Positions 56,229-64,000 of a DNA stretch of 64,000 bases are shown piece after piece. The number at the start of each line of letters is the position of its first letter. Position 1 is the first letter of the stretch. The DNA is from DATEOR01 sp963841425 (GTDB lineage Bacteria > Actinomycetota > Thermoleophilia > Gaiellales > Gaiellaceae), in NCBI GenBank assembly GCA_963841425.1, contig CAWJCL010000002.1, forward strand, positions 620,001-684,000, given 5' to 3'. A program made the position numbers and the translations under genes. Under the pieces are notes generated by a model that saw nothing but the letters and a program-made list of their open reading frames with translations, was not told where the DNA came from and ran no database searches.

Positions 56229-57716
56229 ATGGCGACGGCCCCGGTGGCAGAGCTCGAGGCGTACCGGGACGAAGCCGACCGGTTCATCGCCGCGCTCGAC
56301 GAGGAGTACTACCTCCACTTCGCCGGCCTGAAGGACGAGTTCGAGCTCTCCCCGATCTACGAGCGCTTCTCGGATCTGACGACGCTCGACGCGTGCCGGC
56401 GCCTCGCCGCGTCGGCCGAGACAGAGGGCCGCGGGGCCCGCGAGCTTTGGCGCTTCGGCTGCGAGGGCTACGTGGGAGACCTCACCCGCGCCGAGGCCGA
56501 GGAGATCGCCGGCCTCGAAGCGTCGCTCTCGGCCACCGTGGACGGGGAGGAGATCGGCTACCGGGTCCTGCGCCCCTCGATAGCCAACGAACCCGACCGC
56601 GGCCGGCGCGAGCGGCTCGACCGCGCCCGCATCTCGCTGACCGAGGAGCACCTGAACGAGCGCCACGTGCGCATCGCGGCGGCACGAAGGTCCGCGACGA
56701 AGGAGCTCGGCGCGCCCACCTATCGCGACCTCTACACGGGCTTCGGCTTCCCGCTCGACGAGCTCGCTGCCCAGTGCGAGCTCTTCCTCACGGACACCGA
56801 GGACATGTACGTGCGCGCCATGGACGGGCTCTTCCGGCGGCGAGTCGGGATCCCACTCGAGGAGGCGAAGCGCTGGGACGTCCCCCGCCTCTTCCGCGCC
56901 AGCGAATGGGACACCGGCTTCCCCGGCCAGGCGATGCTCCCGGCTCTCGAGGCCACGCTCGCCGGCCTCGGCATCGATCTCGAAGCGCAAGCGAACATCC
57001 ACCTCGACATCGAGTCGCGGCCGACCAAGTCGCCGCGCGCCTTCTGCGCGCCGATCGAGGTTCCCGGCCGCGTCATGCTGGTCATCCAGCCGATCGGAGG
57101 CCCCGACGACTGGCACGCGCTCTTCCACGAGGCCGGGCACACGGAGCACTACGCGCACACCTCCGCGGACTTGCCCGTCGAGGCGCGGCGGCTCGGCGAC
57201 AACGCGGTGACGGAGGGCTGGGCGATGCTGCTCGAGCTCCTGGTGAACGAGCCAACGTGGCTCGCGCGGCGGCTCGACTTCGCCAGGCCGGAAGACTTCG
57301 CCGCCGAGGCGTCGGCCGGGCAGCTCTATTTCGTCCGCCGCTACGCGGCCAAGTTCCTCTACGAGCTCGAGCTCCATGGCGAGGCGGAGCTCGAGTCGAT
57401 GCGCGGCCGGTACGTCGAGCGGATGCATGACGCTCTGAAGATCGAGGTCTCCGAAGTCGACTTCCTCGCCGACGTGGACGCCGGCTTCTACTCGTCGAGC
57501 TACCTGCGGGCGTGGGCCTTCGAGTCGCTCATGCGCTCGTTCCTGCGGGAGAAATTCGGGCGCGCCTGGTTCACGCGCCGCGAGGCGGGCTCGCTCCTGC
57601 ACGAGCTCTGGGCGGAGGGCCAGAAGCCGACCGCGGACGAGCTCCTCGCCGAGGTGGCAGGCGCCGAGCTCGAGCTCAGCGCGGTGGCAGAGCGAATCGA
57701 GGAGACTGTCGCCTGA
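56229..57716 (+). CDS. M3-like zinc metallopeptidase (HExxH)
   Basis: 495 residues. The zinc site is WHALFHEAGHTEHYAH with a third ligand in the downstream helix (AVTEGWAMLLELL). The mostly helical sequence before it and the C-terminal YSSSYLRAWAFESLMRSFLREKFG resemble oligoendopeptidase/M3 and M32 carboxypeptidase folds. Probably a cytosolic peptidase; no signal peptide. Followed by a coupled P-loop gene (TGATG). Confidence 0.82.
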   Translation: MATAPVAELEAYRDEADRFIAALDEEYYLHFAGLKDEFELSPIYERFSDLTTLDACRRLAASAETEGRGARELWRFGCEGYVGDLTRAEAEEIAGLEASLSATVDGEEIGYRVLRPSIANEPDRGRRERLDRARISLTEEHLNERHVRIAAARRSATKELGAPTYRDLYTGFGFPLDELAAQCELFLTDTEDMYVRAMDGLFRRRVGIPLEEAKRWDVPRLFRASEWDTGFPGQAMLPALEATLAGLGIDLEAQANIHLDIESRPTKSPRAFCAPIEVPGRVMLVIQPIGGPDDWHALFHEAGHTEHYAHTSADLPVEARRLGDNAVTEGWAMLLELLVNEPTWLARRLDFARPEDFAAEASAGQLYFVRRYAAKFLYELELHGEAELESMRGRYVERMHDALKIEVSEVDFLADVDAGFYSSSYLRAWAFESLMRSFLREKFGRAWFTRREAGSLLHELWAEGQKPTADELLAEVAGAELELSAVAERIEETVA

Positions 57717-59041
57717 TGCGGAAGGTCTTGATCGCCGGCGCGGCCGGCCGCGACTTCCACAACTTCAACGTCGCTTTCCGCGGGCGGGACGACGTTCGCG
57801 TTGTGGCCTTCACCGCCACTCAGATCCCGGACATCGAAGGCCGCGTCTACCCGGCCGAGCTCGCCGGTGAAGGCTATCCGGACGGCATCCCGATCAGCGC
57901 CGAGGAAGAGCTGCCGGACCTCGTCCGGAGCGAGGATGTGGACGACGTCGTCTTCGCCTACTCCGACGTGACCCACGAGCACGTGATGCACATCGGCTCC
58001 ATCGCCATGGCGGCGGGCGCCGATTTCCGGCTCATGGGCCCGCGCTCGACCGAGCTCCGCTCCTCGAAGCCGGTCGTCGCAATCTGCGCGGTGCGCACGG
58101 GGTCCGGAAAGAGCCAGACCACGCGCCACGTCGCCTCGGTTCTGCGCGGCGCGGGCAAGCGTGTGGCCGTTCTCCGCCACCCCATGCCGTATGGCGACCT
58201 GACGAAGCAGGCCGTGCAGCGCTTCGAGCGCTACGAGGATCTCGACTCGGCCGATGCGACCATCGAGGAGCGCGAGGAGTACGAACCCCACATCGCCGAG
58301 GGCAACATCGTCTTCGCCGGGGTCGACTACGCCGCCATCCTCGAGCGCGCCGAGCAGGAGGCGGACGTCGTGGTGTGGGACGGGGGCAACAACGACACGC
58401 CGTTCATCCGGCCGAACCTTCACCTCGTCGTCGTCGACCCGCATCGCCCGGGGCACGAGCTCCGCTACCACCCCGGCGAGACGAACCTGCGCATGGCCGA
58501 CGCCTGCGTCGTGAACAAGATCGACACCGCGCCCGAGGAGGGCGTCGAGGCCGTCCTCCAGTCGATCCGCTCCGTGAACCCCGACGCCGCGATCGTCCGC
58601 GCAGCCTCGCCGTTCGAGGTCGAGCAGGACACGCACCAGATCGCCGGCAAGCGCGTTCTCGCGATCGAGGACGGTCCGACGCTCACCCACGGCGAGATGA
58701 GCTACGGCGCCGCGGTGCTCGCGGCGAAGGCGGGTGGAGCCTCCGAGCTCGTCGACCCGAGACCCTTCGCGGTAGGTTCGATCAAGGAGACCTTCGCGAA
58801 ATATCCGCACATGACCCAGCTCCTCCCGGCGATGGGGTACGGCCGCAAGCAGATGGAGGAGCTCCGCGAGACGATCGCGCGCTCCGACGCCGACCTCGTC
58901 CTTATCGGGACGCCCATCGACCTCCGCCGCGTGATCGAGCTCGACAAGCCCGCGCTCCGGGTCACCTACCGGCTCCAGGAGATCGGCGAGCCGACGATCG
59001 CGGGGCTCCTCGCCGAGCGCGGCATCATCGACTCCGCCTAG
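57716..59041 (+). CDS. Cyclic 2,3-diphosphoglycerate synthetase-like P-loop protein
   Basis: 441 residues from ATG 57716 (overlaps the previous stop). An N-terminal Rossmann part (VLIAGAAGRDFHNFNVAFR), then a P-loop AVRTGSGKSQTTRHVAS, VVVWDGGNNDTPF and VNKIDTAP (GTPase-like). This is the layout of archaeal cDPG synthetase and its bacterial relatives. In bacteria the family often neighbours carbamate kinase and ornithine carbamoyltransferase, as here, so its true substrate may belong to that pathway. Confidence 0.87.
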   Translation: MRKVLIAGAAGRDFHNFNVAFRGRDDVRVVAFTATQIPDIEGRVYPAELAGEGYPDGIPISAEEELPDLVRSEDVDDVVFAYSDVTHEHVMHIGSIAMAAGADFRLMGPRSTELRSSKPVVAICAVRTGSGKSQTTRHVASVLRGAGKRVAVLRHPMPYGDLTKQAVQRFERYEDLDSADATIEEREEYEPHIAEGNIVFAGVDYAAILERAEQEADVVVWDGGNNDTPFIRPNLHLVVVDPHRPGHELRYHPGETNLRMADACVVNKIDTAPEEGVEAVLQSIRSVNPDAAIVRAASPFEVEQDTHQIAGKRVLAIEDGPTLTHGEMSYGAAVLAAKAGGASELVDPRPFAVGSIKETFAKYPHMTQLLPAMGYGRKQMEELRETIARSDADLVLIGTPIDLRRVIELDKPALRVTYRLQEIGEPTIAGLLAERGIIDSA

Positions 59042-59085
59042 CGGGCGCCGAGACCGCCGGCCCCTCCTTCTCAGGGTCATGAATG

Positions 59086-59195
59086 GCCTTGTGTTGCACG
59101 AGCACAAAGCCTCGAGCCGTCCCAGAGGGACAGGAACTGCGCATGAAACGGGCGAATAGAGCACGCGCAATGTTTGTGCGCGTGAAACACGAGGC
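59086..59195 (-). repeat. Dispersed palindromic repeat, copy C
   Basis: 110 bases. Ends gccttgtgttgcac (59086-59099) and gtgaaacacgaggc (59182-59195). Orientation minus by the GTGTTTCAC end. The interior holds gtccc-aga-gggac. Lies between the cDPGS-like gene and arcC. Confidence 0.8.
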
Positions 59196-59204
59196 GGGTT
59201 CGGG

Positions 59205-60110
59205 GTGCTGACCGTGGTGGCACTGGGAGGAAACGCGCTCCTCGGCCCCGGCGAGCGCGGGACGGCGGCCGAGCAGCGGGCGAACCTGGCCAAGACCTTC
59301 GCGGCGGCCGCGTCGATCCTCATCGACGGGCCCGTCGTCGTCACGCACGGAAACGGGCCCCAGGTCGGAAACGAGCTCCTGCGCCAGGAGCTGGCAAGCG
59401 CGGAGGCGCCTCCGCTTCCCCTGTATCTCGCCGTCGCCCAGACGCAGGCAGAGATCGGGGCGCTCGCCGCCACCGAGCTCGAGCCGGTCTCGGGCAGGCG
59501 CGTGGCCGTCGTCCTCACCCGCGTCGTCGTCGCCGAGGACGATCCCGCCTTCGCCGAGCCGACGAAGCCGGTCGGCCCCTTCTACGACGCCGAGCGCGCC
59601 CAGTCCCTCGAGCAGGAGCGCGGCTGGGCCGTGCGCGAGGACGCCAACCGCGGCTGGCGGCGCGTCGTCCCCTCGCCCAAGCCGCTCGAGGTCCTCGAGC
59701 TCGAGCCGATCAGGACGCTCCTCGAGAGCGGGGCGATGGTCGTCGCGGTCGGCGGCGGAGGGATCCCTGTCGTCGCGCGGGAGGGCCGCCACGACGGGGT
59801 CGACGCCGTCATCGACAAGGACCACGCCTCCGCGCTCCTCGCCGTCGAGCTCGGCGCCGAGCGGTTCGTCGTCCTGACGCAGGTGCCGGCGGTCTACACG
59901 GGCTTCGGCACCGACGAGCAAGAGGCGGTCGGGGAGCTCGTCCCGGGCCGCGACGACGGGCTGCTCGACTCGCTCCCGGCGGGCAGCATGCGACCCAAGG
60001 TGGAGGCAGCGTTCCGCTTCGTCACGGAGACGGCTGGAGAGGCGCTCATCACGAGCTCGGACGCGCTCGCGGCCGGAGAGCCAGGCACCCGCGTCGTCGC
60101 GCCCGCCTAG
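59205..60110 (+). CDS. arcC: Carbamate kinase
   Basis: 301 residues from GTG 59205. VVALGGNALLGPGERG, VVTHGNGPQVGNELL, TRVVVAEDDPAFAEPTKPVGPFY, VAVGGGGIPVV and VIDKDHASALLA are intact. Interconverts carbamoyl phosphate plus ADP with carbamate plus ATP. Directly followed by argF, giving an ATP-yielding carbamoyl-phosphate module without an arginine deiminase in view. Repeat copy C occupies its upstream region. Confidence 0.95.
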   Translation: MLTVVALGGNALLGPGERGTAAEQRANLAKTFAAAASILIDGPVVVTHGNGPQVGNELLRQELASAEAPPLPLYLAVAQTQAEIGALAATELEPVSGRRVAVVLTRVVVAEDDPAFAEPTKPVGPFYDAERAQSLEQERGWAVREDANRGWRRVVPSPKPLEVLELEPIRTLLESGAMVVAVGGGGIPVVAREGRHDGVDAVIDKDHASALLAVELGAERFVVLTQVPAVYTGFGTDEQEAVGELVPGRDDGLLDSLPAGSMRPKVEAAFRFVTETAGEALITSSDALAAGEPGTRVVAPA

Positions 60111-60113
60111 GAT
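60108..60113 (+). promoter_or_regulatory. Putative -10 hexamer (leaderless) for argF
   Basis: TAGGAT overlaps the arcC stop codon and ends six bases before GTG 60120. Confidence 0.4.
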
Positions 60114-60119
60114 GCGCGC

Positions 60120-61058
60120 GTGATCTCCGCACAGCTCAAGGGGCGGGACTTCCTGCGCGTGAACGACTGGGACGCGGACGAGCTCACGAGCGTCCTCGGC
60201 CTCGCCGACCGGCTGAAGGCACGCCAGCGCGAGCGCGTCGAGCATCGCCACCTGGAGGGCAGGTCGCTTGGGATGATCTTCCAGAAGTCCTCGACGAGGA
60301 CGCGGGTCAGCTTCGAGGTGGGGATGTTCCAGCTCGGCGGCACCGCGCTCTACCTCGCGACCGGAGACCTGCAGCTCGGACGCGGCGAGACGATCGAGGA
60401 CACGGGCACCGTCCTCTCCCGCTACCTCGACGGGATCATGATCCGCACCTTCGCACAGGCCGACGTGGACGCGCTCGCCGCCGCCGCGGACATCCCCGTC
60501 ATCAACGGGCTCACCGACGACTTCCATCCGTGCCAGGCGCTCGCCGACGTGATGACGATCAGGGAGCGGCTCGGCGGCTTCGACGGCGTACGCGTCGCGT
60601 ACCTCGGCGACGGGAACAACGTCTGCCATTCGCTCATGGTCGCGTGCGCGAAGCTGGGGATGGACTTCGTGGCGGCCACGCCGGAGGGATATGAGCCGAG
60701 CGGCGACGTCGTCAGCTGGGCGCGCGCGGCCGTGAACGTGTCTGGAGGATCGGTCGAGCTGACGCACGATCCGCGCGGGGGCGCCGAGGGCGCGGACGTC
60801 CTCTACACCGATGTCTGGACGAGCATGGGCCAGGACGAGGAGCGCGAGCGAAGGCTCGCCGCCCTCACCGGCTTCGGGATCGACGACGCGCTCCTCCAGC
60901 TCGGGAGCGAACGGGCCATCGTGCTCCACTGCCTGCCGGCCCATTACGGCGAGGAGATCACGAAGGAGGTTCTCTACGGGCCGCGCTCGGCGGTCTGGGA
61001 CCAGGCTGAGAACCGGCTGCACGCGCAGAAGGCGCTGATGGCGCTCGTGATCCGGTAA
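60120..61058 (+). CDS. argF: Ornithine carbamoyltransferase
   Basis: 312 residues from GTG 60120. Carbamoyl-phosphate loop SSTRTRVSFEVGM, FHPCQALADVMT and the ornithine site HCLPAHYGEEIT define OTCase; DGIMIRTF is also typical. Could serve catabolism (with arcC) or arginine synthesis; the absence of other arg genes favours the former. Three bases before the rhomboid gene. Confidence 0.95.
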   Translation: MISAQLKGRDFLRVNDWDADELTSVLGLADRLKARQRERVEHRHLEGRSLGMIFQKSSTRTRVSFEVGMFQLGGTALYLATGDLQLGRGETIEDTGTVLSRYLDGIMIRTFAQADVDALAAAADIPVINGLTDDFHPCQALADVMTIRERLGGFDGVRVAYLGDGNNVCHSLMVACAKLGMDFVAATPEGYEPSGDVVSWARAAVNVSGGSVELTHDPRGGAEGADVLYTDVWTSMGQDEERERRLAALTGFGIDDALLQLGSERAIVLHCLPAHYGEEITKEVLYGPRSAVWDQAENRLHAQKALMALVIR

Positions 61059-61061
61059 GGC

Positions 61062-61751
61062 ATGCTCCCGCTCAGGGACAACGTCCCGACCAGGCGGTTC
61101 CCGGTCGTGACGGTCGCGCTCATCGCGATCAACTTCGGCGTCTGGATCCTCTACGAGCTTCCGCACCTGAACCGGGCGATTCTCGACTCCGGGTACTTCC
61201 CGTGCGAGCCCGTGCACGACTGTGTCGCTCCCGGGAACCCGTGGTGGATCGACGTCTTCACCGCGATGTTCATGCACGGAGGCTGGGAGCACATCCTCGG
61301 CAACATGCTCTTCCTCTGGATCTTCGGGAACAACGTCGAGGACACGCTCGGCCGGCCCCGCTTCGTGGCCTTCTACCTGGCGGGCGGCCTCTTCGCGACG
61401 CTGAGCCAGACCATCGTCACCCTCCAGATGGGGTCGGCCGCCTCCGCCGAGATCCCCAACGTCGGCGCGAGCGGCGCGATCGCCGCCGTGCTCGGCGCCT
61501 ACATCGTGCTCTTTCCGGGCGGGCGCGTATTCACGTGGGTGATCCCGTTCTTCTTCTTCGAGCTGCCCGCGCTCCTGTTCCTCGGAATCTGGTTCCTGCT
61601 CCAGCTCTTCCTCGGCTCGCAGTCCGTCGTAGCGCCCGAGCAGGGCGGCGGCGTCGCGTTCTTCGCCCATGTCGGCGGCTTCGTCTTCGGCCTCCTCGCG
61701 ATCAGGATCTTCTCGGCCGGCCGCCCGAGACCCGTCCGGCCCGCGTATTGA
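61062..61751 (+). CDS. Rhomboid-family intramembrane serine protease
   Basis: 229 residues. Six helices with the W-R-type loop before MFMHGGWEHILGNMLFLWIFGNNVED, the catalytic serine in VGASGAIAAVLGAY and the catalytic histidine in FFAHVGGFVFGLLA. It cleaves transmembrane segments of other membrane proteins. The stop overlaps the next gene's TTG start (TTGA). Confidence 0.94.
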   Translation: MLPLRDNVPTRRFPVVTVALIAINFGVWILYELPHLNRAILDSGYFPCEPVHDCVAPGNPWWIDVFTAMFMHGGWEHILGNMLFLWIFGNNVEDTLGRPRFVAFYLAGGLFATLSQTIVTLQMGSAASAEIPNVGASGAIAAVLGAYIVLFPGGRVFTWVIPFFFFELPALLFLGIWFLLQLFLGSQSVVAPEQGGGVAFFAHVGGFVFGLLAIRIFSAGRPRPVRPAY

Positions 61752-62077
61752 CGTTCGACGAACACGTGGAGCGGGCGCTTGCCTCGCTGCCGGCCGACCT
61801 GCGCGCGGCCATGTCCAACGTCGAGATCGTCGTCGAGGACGAGAACCCGGAAGACCCGGACATCCTCGGCCTCTACTTCGGGATACCGCTCACGGAGCGG
61901 CACGACTACTCGGGCGTCCTCCCGGACAAGATCGCGATCTACCGCCTGCCGCTCGAGGAGGAGTTCGGCGACGACCCCGCCGTGCTCGAGGAAGAGATCC
62001 GCATCACCGTCCTCCACGAAGTCGCCCACCACTTCGGGATCGACGAGGACCGCCTCGAAGAGCTCGGCTGGAGCTAG
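61748..62077 (+). CDS. Minimal MMP-like zinc metalloprotease
   Basis: 109 residues from TTG 61748. LTFDEHVERALASLPADLRAAMSNVEIVVED, LLGLYFGIP-like core and ITVLHEVAHHFGIDEDRLEELG with the extended HExxHxxGxxD zinc site. This small family (PF06262 type) is widespread in Actinobacteria and of unknown substrate. Coupled to the rhomboid protease. Convergent with the DUF1360 gene by four bases. Confidence 0.92.
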   Translation: MTFDEHVERALASLPADLRAAMSNVEIVVEDENPEDPDILGLYFGIPLTERHDYSGVLPDKIAIYRLPLEEEFGDDPAVLEEEIRITVLHEVAHHFGIDEDRLEELGWS

Positions 62078-62499
62078 TCGTGCTGAAGCCGGACGAATGC
62101 CGCGTTGAGGAAGTCGGCGACGGCCTGGCCGCCGAAGATCGTCATCACGAGCCGGGTCTGGCGCGGGAAGAGGACGAGCGAGTAGGCGAAGCCGGAGGCC
62201 GCCCAGACACCGATGCAGTACGGGCAAGTGACGAGCTCGCCGAGGGCTCTCGCGGGACCTTCGCGCTTGGGCTCGCTCGCCTCGGCGTCCTCCGTCACCG
62301 GAGCGCGGACGAAGGACGTCACCCGGTCCTTGGCGATCAGGCGGCCGGCCTTGTAGCTCGCGAGCCCGATGCGAACGGTGTCCGCAAGGGAGATCCGCTC
62401 GGGAAGCCTCCGGCCGGCGACCGCGAGGAAACCGCCGAGAACGGCGCCGAAGGCCGCTGCGAGCGCCGCGTACTCGGGAAGGGGCCGTTCGTCTTCCAT
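62074..62499 (-). CDS. DUF1360 membrane protein
   Basis: 141 residues. IGLASYKAGRLIAKDRVTSFVRAPVT and ALGELVTCPYCIGVWAASGFAYSLVLFP are the DUF1360 hallmarks; three or four helices. Role unknown, though the family often neighbours spore or cell-envelope genes. Three bases after ku. Confidence 0.9.
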   Translation of the reverse strand: MEDERPLPEYAALAAAFGAVLGGFLAVAGRRLPERISLADTVRIGLASYKAGRLIAKDRVTSFVRAPVTEDAEASEPKREGPARALGELVTCPYCIGVWAASGFAYSLVLFPRQTRLVMTIFGGQAVADFLNAAFVRLQHD

Positions 62500-62501
62500 C
62501 G

Positions 62502-63428
62502 CTATGCCGCCCGGCTCAGCGCCTTGACCAGATCCTGCTTCGACATGTCGGAGCGGCCGGGGATATCGGCTTCGCGGGCAAGCTCGTAGAGCTCGTCCTT
62601 GGAGAGCGAGTCAAGCTCTCCGTTCCCGTTTCGCGCCGGGGCCGTACGCCCTCGCCCGCGGCCGCGCTGTGACGCCTCGAGGCTCGCCCGCAGGGCGGCC
62701 ATGAGGTCGGTTGGGGCCTCGGGCTCGGCCGTCGGCTCCGCATGAACCGGCTCCCCTTTGCGCTTCGCCTTGATGATCTCGCAGAGCGCGTCACGGTAGG
62801 TGTCCCGGTAAGAGTCCGGGTCGAAGGAGTCGCGAAACTGCTCGACGAGCTGCGAGGCCATCGCGAGCTCCTGCTCGTCCACCTTTACCTTCTCCGGCGC
62901 GATTCCCTCGAGGGAGCGCACTTCGTCCGCGAAGTGCATGCGCTCGAGAGTGATCGCGTCCTCCCGGACGCGCAGGCAACCGAGGTTCTGCCGGTCGCGC
63001 ATGACCCACTTGGCGATCCCGGCGAGGCCCGACCCCTCCATTGCGCGGAGGAGCAGGGCGTACACGCGCTCGCCGTTCTCCGCGGGGCCCAGGTAGTAGG
63101 TGCGTTCGAAGTAGATCGGGTCGATCTCCTCGAACGGCACGAACTGGCGGATGTCAATGGTGCGGTGGTTCTCCGCCGCGGCGGCCCCGAAGTCCTCGTC
63201 GGTCATGTAGACCCACTCGCCCTTCTCGTACTCGAAAGCCTTCACGATCTCCGACTCGGGAACGGGCTTGCCCTCCTCCTTGCAGACCTTCTCGTAGCCG
63301 ATTCGACTCCCGTCCGGTTCGTGGACGTAGTTGAAGTGGAGCGAGTGGTCCTCGACCGCGCTGTACATGCGGACTGGAACGTTGACGAGCCCGAATGCGA
63401 TCGAGCCGGTCCAGATCGCGCGTGGCAT
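62502..63428 (-). CDS. ku: Ku protein, bacterial NHEJ
   Basis: 308 residues. MPRAIWTGSIAFGLVNVPVRMYSAVED, VCKEEGKPVPESEIVKAFEYEKGEWVYMTDEDF and DPIYFERTYYLGP are the Ku core. The C-terminus has a Gly/Arg-rich linker and a SAP/Rho-N-like helical unit (LDSLSKDELYELAREADIPGRSDMSKQDLVKAL), probably an extra DNA contact. Ku holds broken DNA ends for LigD; no ligD is in the window. ATG overlaps the DUF2231 stop (TGATG). Confidence 0.95.
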   Translation of the reverse strand: MPRAIWTGSIAFGLVNVPVRMYSAVEDHSLHFNYVHEPDGSRIGYEKVCKEEGKPVPESEIVKAFEYEKGEWVYMTDEDFGAAAAENHRTIDIRQFVPFEEIDPIYFERTYYLGPAENGERVYALLLRAMEGSGLAGIAKWVMRDRQNLGCLRVREDAITLERMHFADEVRSLEGIAPEKVKVDEQELAMASQLVEQFRDSFDPDSYRDTYRDALCEIIKAKRKGEPVHAEPTAEPEAPTDLMAALRASLEASQRGRGRGRTAPARNGNGELDSLSKDELYELAREADIPGRSDMSKQDLVKALSRAA

Positions 63429-63946
63429 CAGGCCTCCGCCTCCTCCTTCTCGGCCCCGCCCGGGATGGCCGCGCGCTCGGGCGGCGCGTCAACGAGCCCG
63501 AGGACGCGCATGCCGTGCGTGAAGACGACGGCTCCCCCGAGCCACCCGCCGACGGTCAGCGCGACAAAGCCGATGAGCGTGGCCGCGAACGTCCAGCTCC
63601 CCATCCTCCCGTGGACGTAGCGGTCGTGCCCGAACGCGGCCGCGAGCGCGAAGAAGCCGGTCGCGGTCAGCATCGAGAGCATGTGCCAGGTCGCCGTCCA
63701 CCAGAGCGACGAGCGCCAGGTGATCGTGAGCCAGTCGGCAAGGCCTGTCAGCGCGGCGAGCGCCGTGAACCCGAGTCCGACGAGGAGGGCCAGCCACCAC
63801 GCCTTCGTCAGGTTCCCCTCCGAGACGCCCGCGAACGAGAGAATCCCGAGGACGGTTGCCGTGGTGTACGCGCCGATCGTCGCATCGGTCAGCGGGGGAT
63901 GCAATGGGTGCCCGGGAAATCCCCGAACGAGATATGTGAGTCTCAT
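63428..63946 (-). CDS. DUF2231 membrane protein
   Basis: 172 residues. The opening GFPGHPLHPPLTDATIGAYTTATVLGI is the DUF2231 signature; four helices carry conserved His residues (ATWHMLSML, VFTHGMRV) that could bind heme or metal. Coupled to ku. Function unknown. Confidence 0.87.
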   Translation of the reverse strand: MRLTYLVRGFPGHPLHPPLTDATIGAYTTATVLGILSFAGVSEGNLTKAWWLALLVGLGFTALAALTGLADWLTITWRSSLWWTATWHMLSMLTATGFFALAAAFGHDRYVHGRMGSWTFAATLIGFVALTVGGWLGGAVVFTHGMRVLGLVDAPPERAAIPGGAEKEEAEA

Positions 63947-64000
63947 GGCCGCTCTCTACCCCGTTTGCGGGAAGCCACACGACGGGTAGCGGTTAGGTGT

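Noticed and set aside
59025..61670. An 881-codon open frame on the minus strand
   Set aside because: It mirrors arcC, argF and the rhomboid gene, all of which have intact catalytic motifs on the plus strand.

Overview
The window is very GC-rich, densely packed bacterial chromosome with many GTG starts, 1-4 base gene overlaps and strong third-position GC. The gene content is actinobacterial: a dnaK-grpE-dnaJ-hspR-clpB unit, DUF501 next to ftsB and eno, a phosphatidylinositol-phosphate synthase beside inositol-phosphate synthase, an LCP cell-wall ligase, and Ku. Together with an AbrB/SpoVT regulator, a BldC-like HTH fused to a receiver, and several small proteins of a Gaiella/Solirubrobacter flavour, this points to class Thermoleophilia (Gaiellales or Solirubrobacterales). 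That placement is inference from gene content; no rRNA is present to settle it.

Layout. 1-6 kb: a truncated membrane-fused spermidine synthase, a large GAF/SpoIIE phosphatase, small membrane proteins, a PAP2 phosphatase and a HTH-receiver regulator. 6-16.5 kb: a minus-strand housekeeping run (rplY, pth, mfd, a PPIase lipoprotein, mazG, eno, pyk, ftsB, DUF501), with a nested inverted-repeat element between pyk and ftsB. 16.5-19.5 kb: a class III cyclase with an outer domain, a broken tRNA-Gln and a two-gene glycosyltransferase unit that looks acquired. 19.5-29 kb: prs, a shortened GlmU-like protein, tRNA-Gln(TTG), ispE-rsmA-tatD-metG, an AbrB regulator lying antisense to the 3' part of a degenerate M23 gene, rsmI and a ROK kinase. 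29-37 kb: LCP protein, GT-C membrane transferase, a pseudouridine-degradation pair, GNAT and LysE. 37-44 kb: the heat-shock operon. 44-53 kb: CsbD, EamA, moaA, then a phosphoinositide cluster (PIP synthase, inositol-phosphate synthase, GT4-PHP protein) and a small UDG-like/GNAT group. 53-64 kb: RNA methyltransferase and phosphoesterase, a CTP-synthase-C-terminal-like protein, YjbQ, an M3-like peptidase, a cDPGS-like/arcC/argF cluster, rhomboid and MMP-like proteases, and Ku.

The most notable points are these. (1) A class I amidotransferase-like gene has an in-frame TGA exactly where the nucleophilic cysteine should be, followed by a SECIS-like hairpin, so it is a probable selenoprotein. (2) An inositol-1-phosphate synthase carries two tandem ribbon-helix-helix DNA-binding domains at its N-terminus and has a perfect 9+4+9 palindrome over its own -10 region, suggesting a self-regulating enzyme. 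(3) Three dispersed intergenic palindromic repeats of about 100-110 bp share the same oriented ends. (4) Many transcription units have a TANNNT-like hexamer 6-7 bases before the start codon (leaderless pattern), and one such site leads to an ATC codon instead of ATG/GTG. (5) yjbQ has a -1 frameshift at a G-run.
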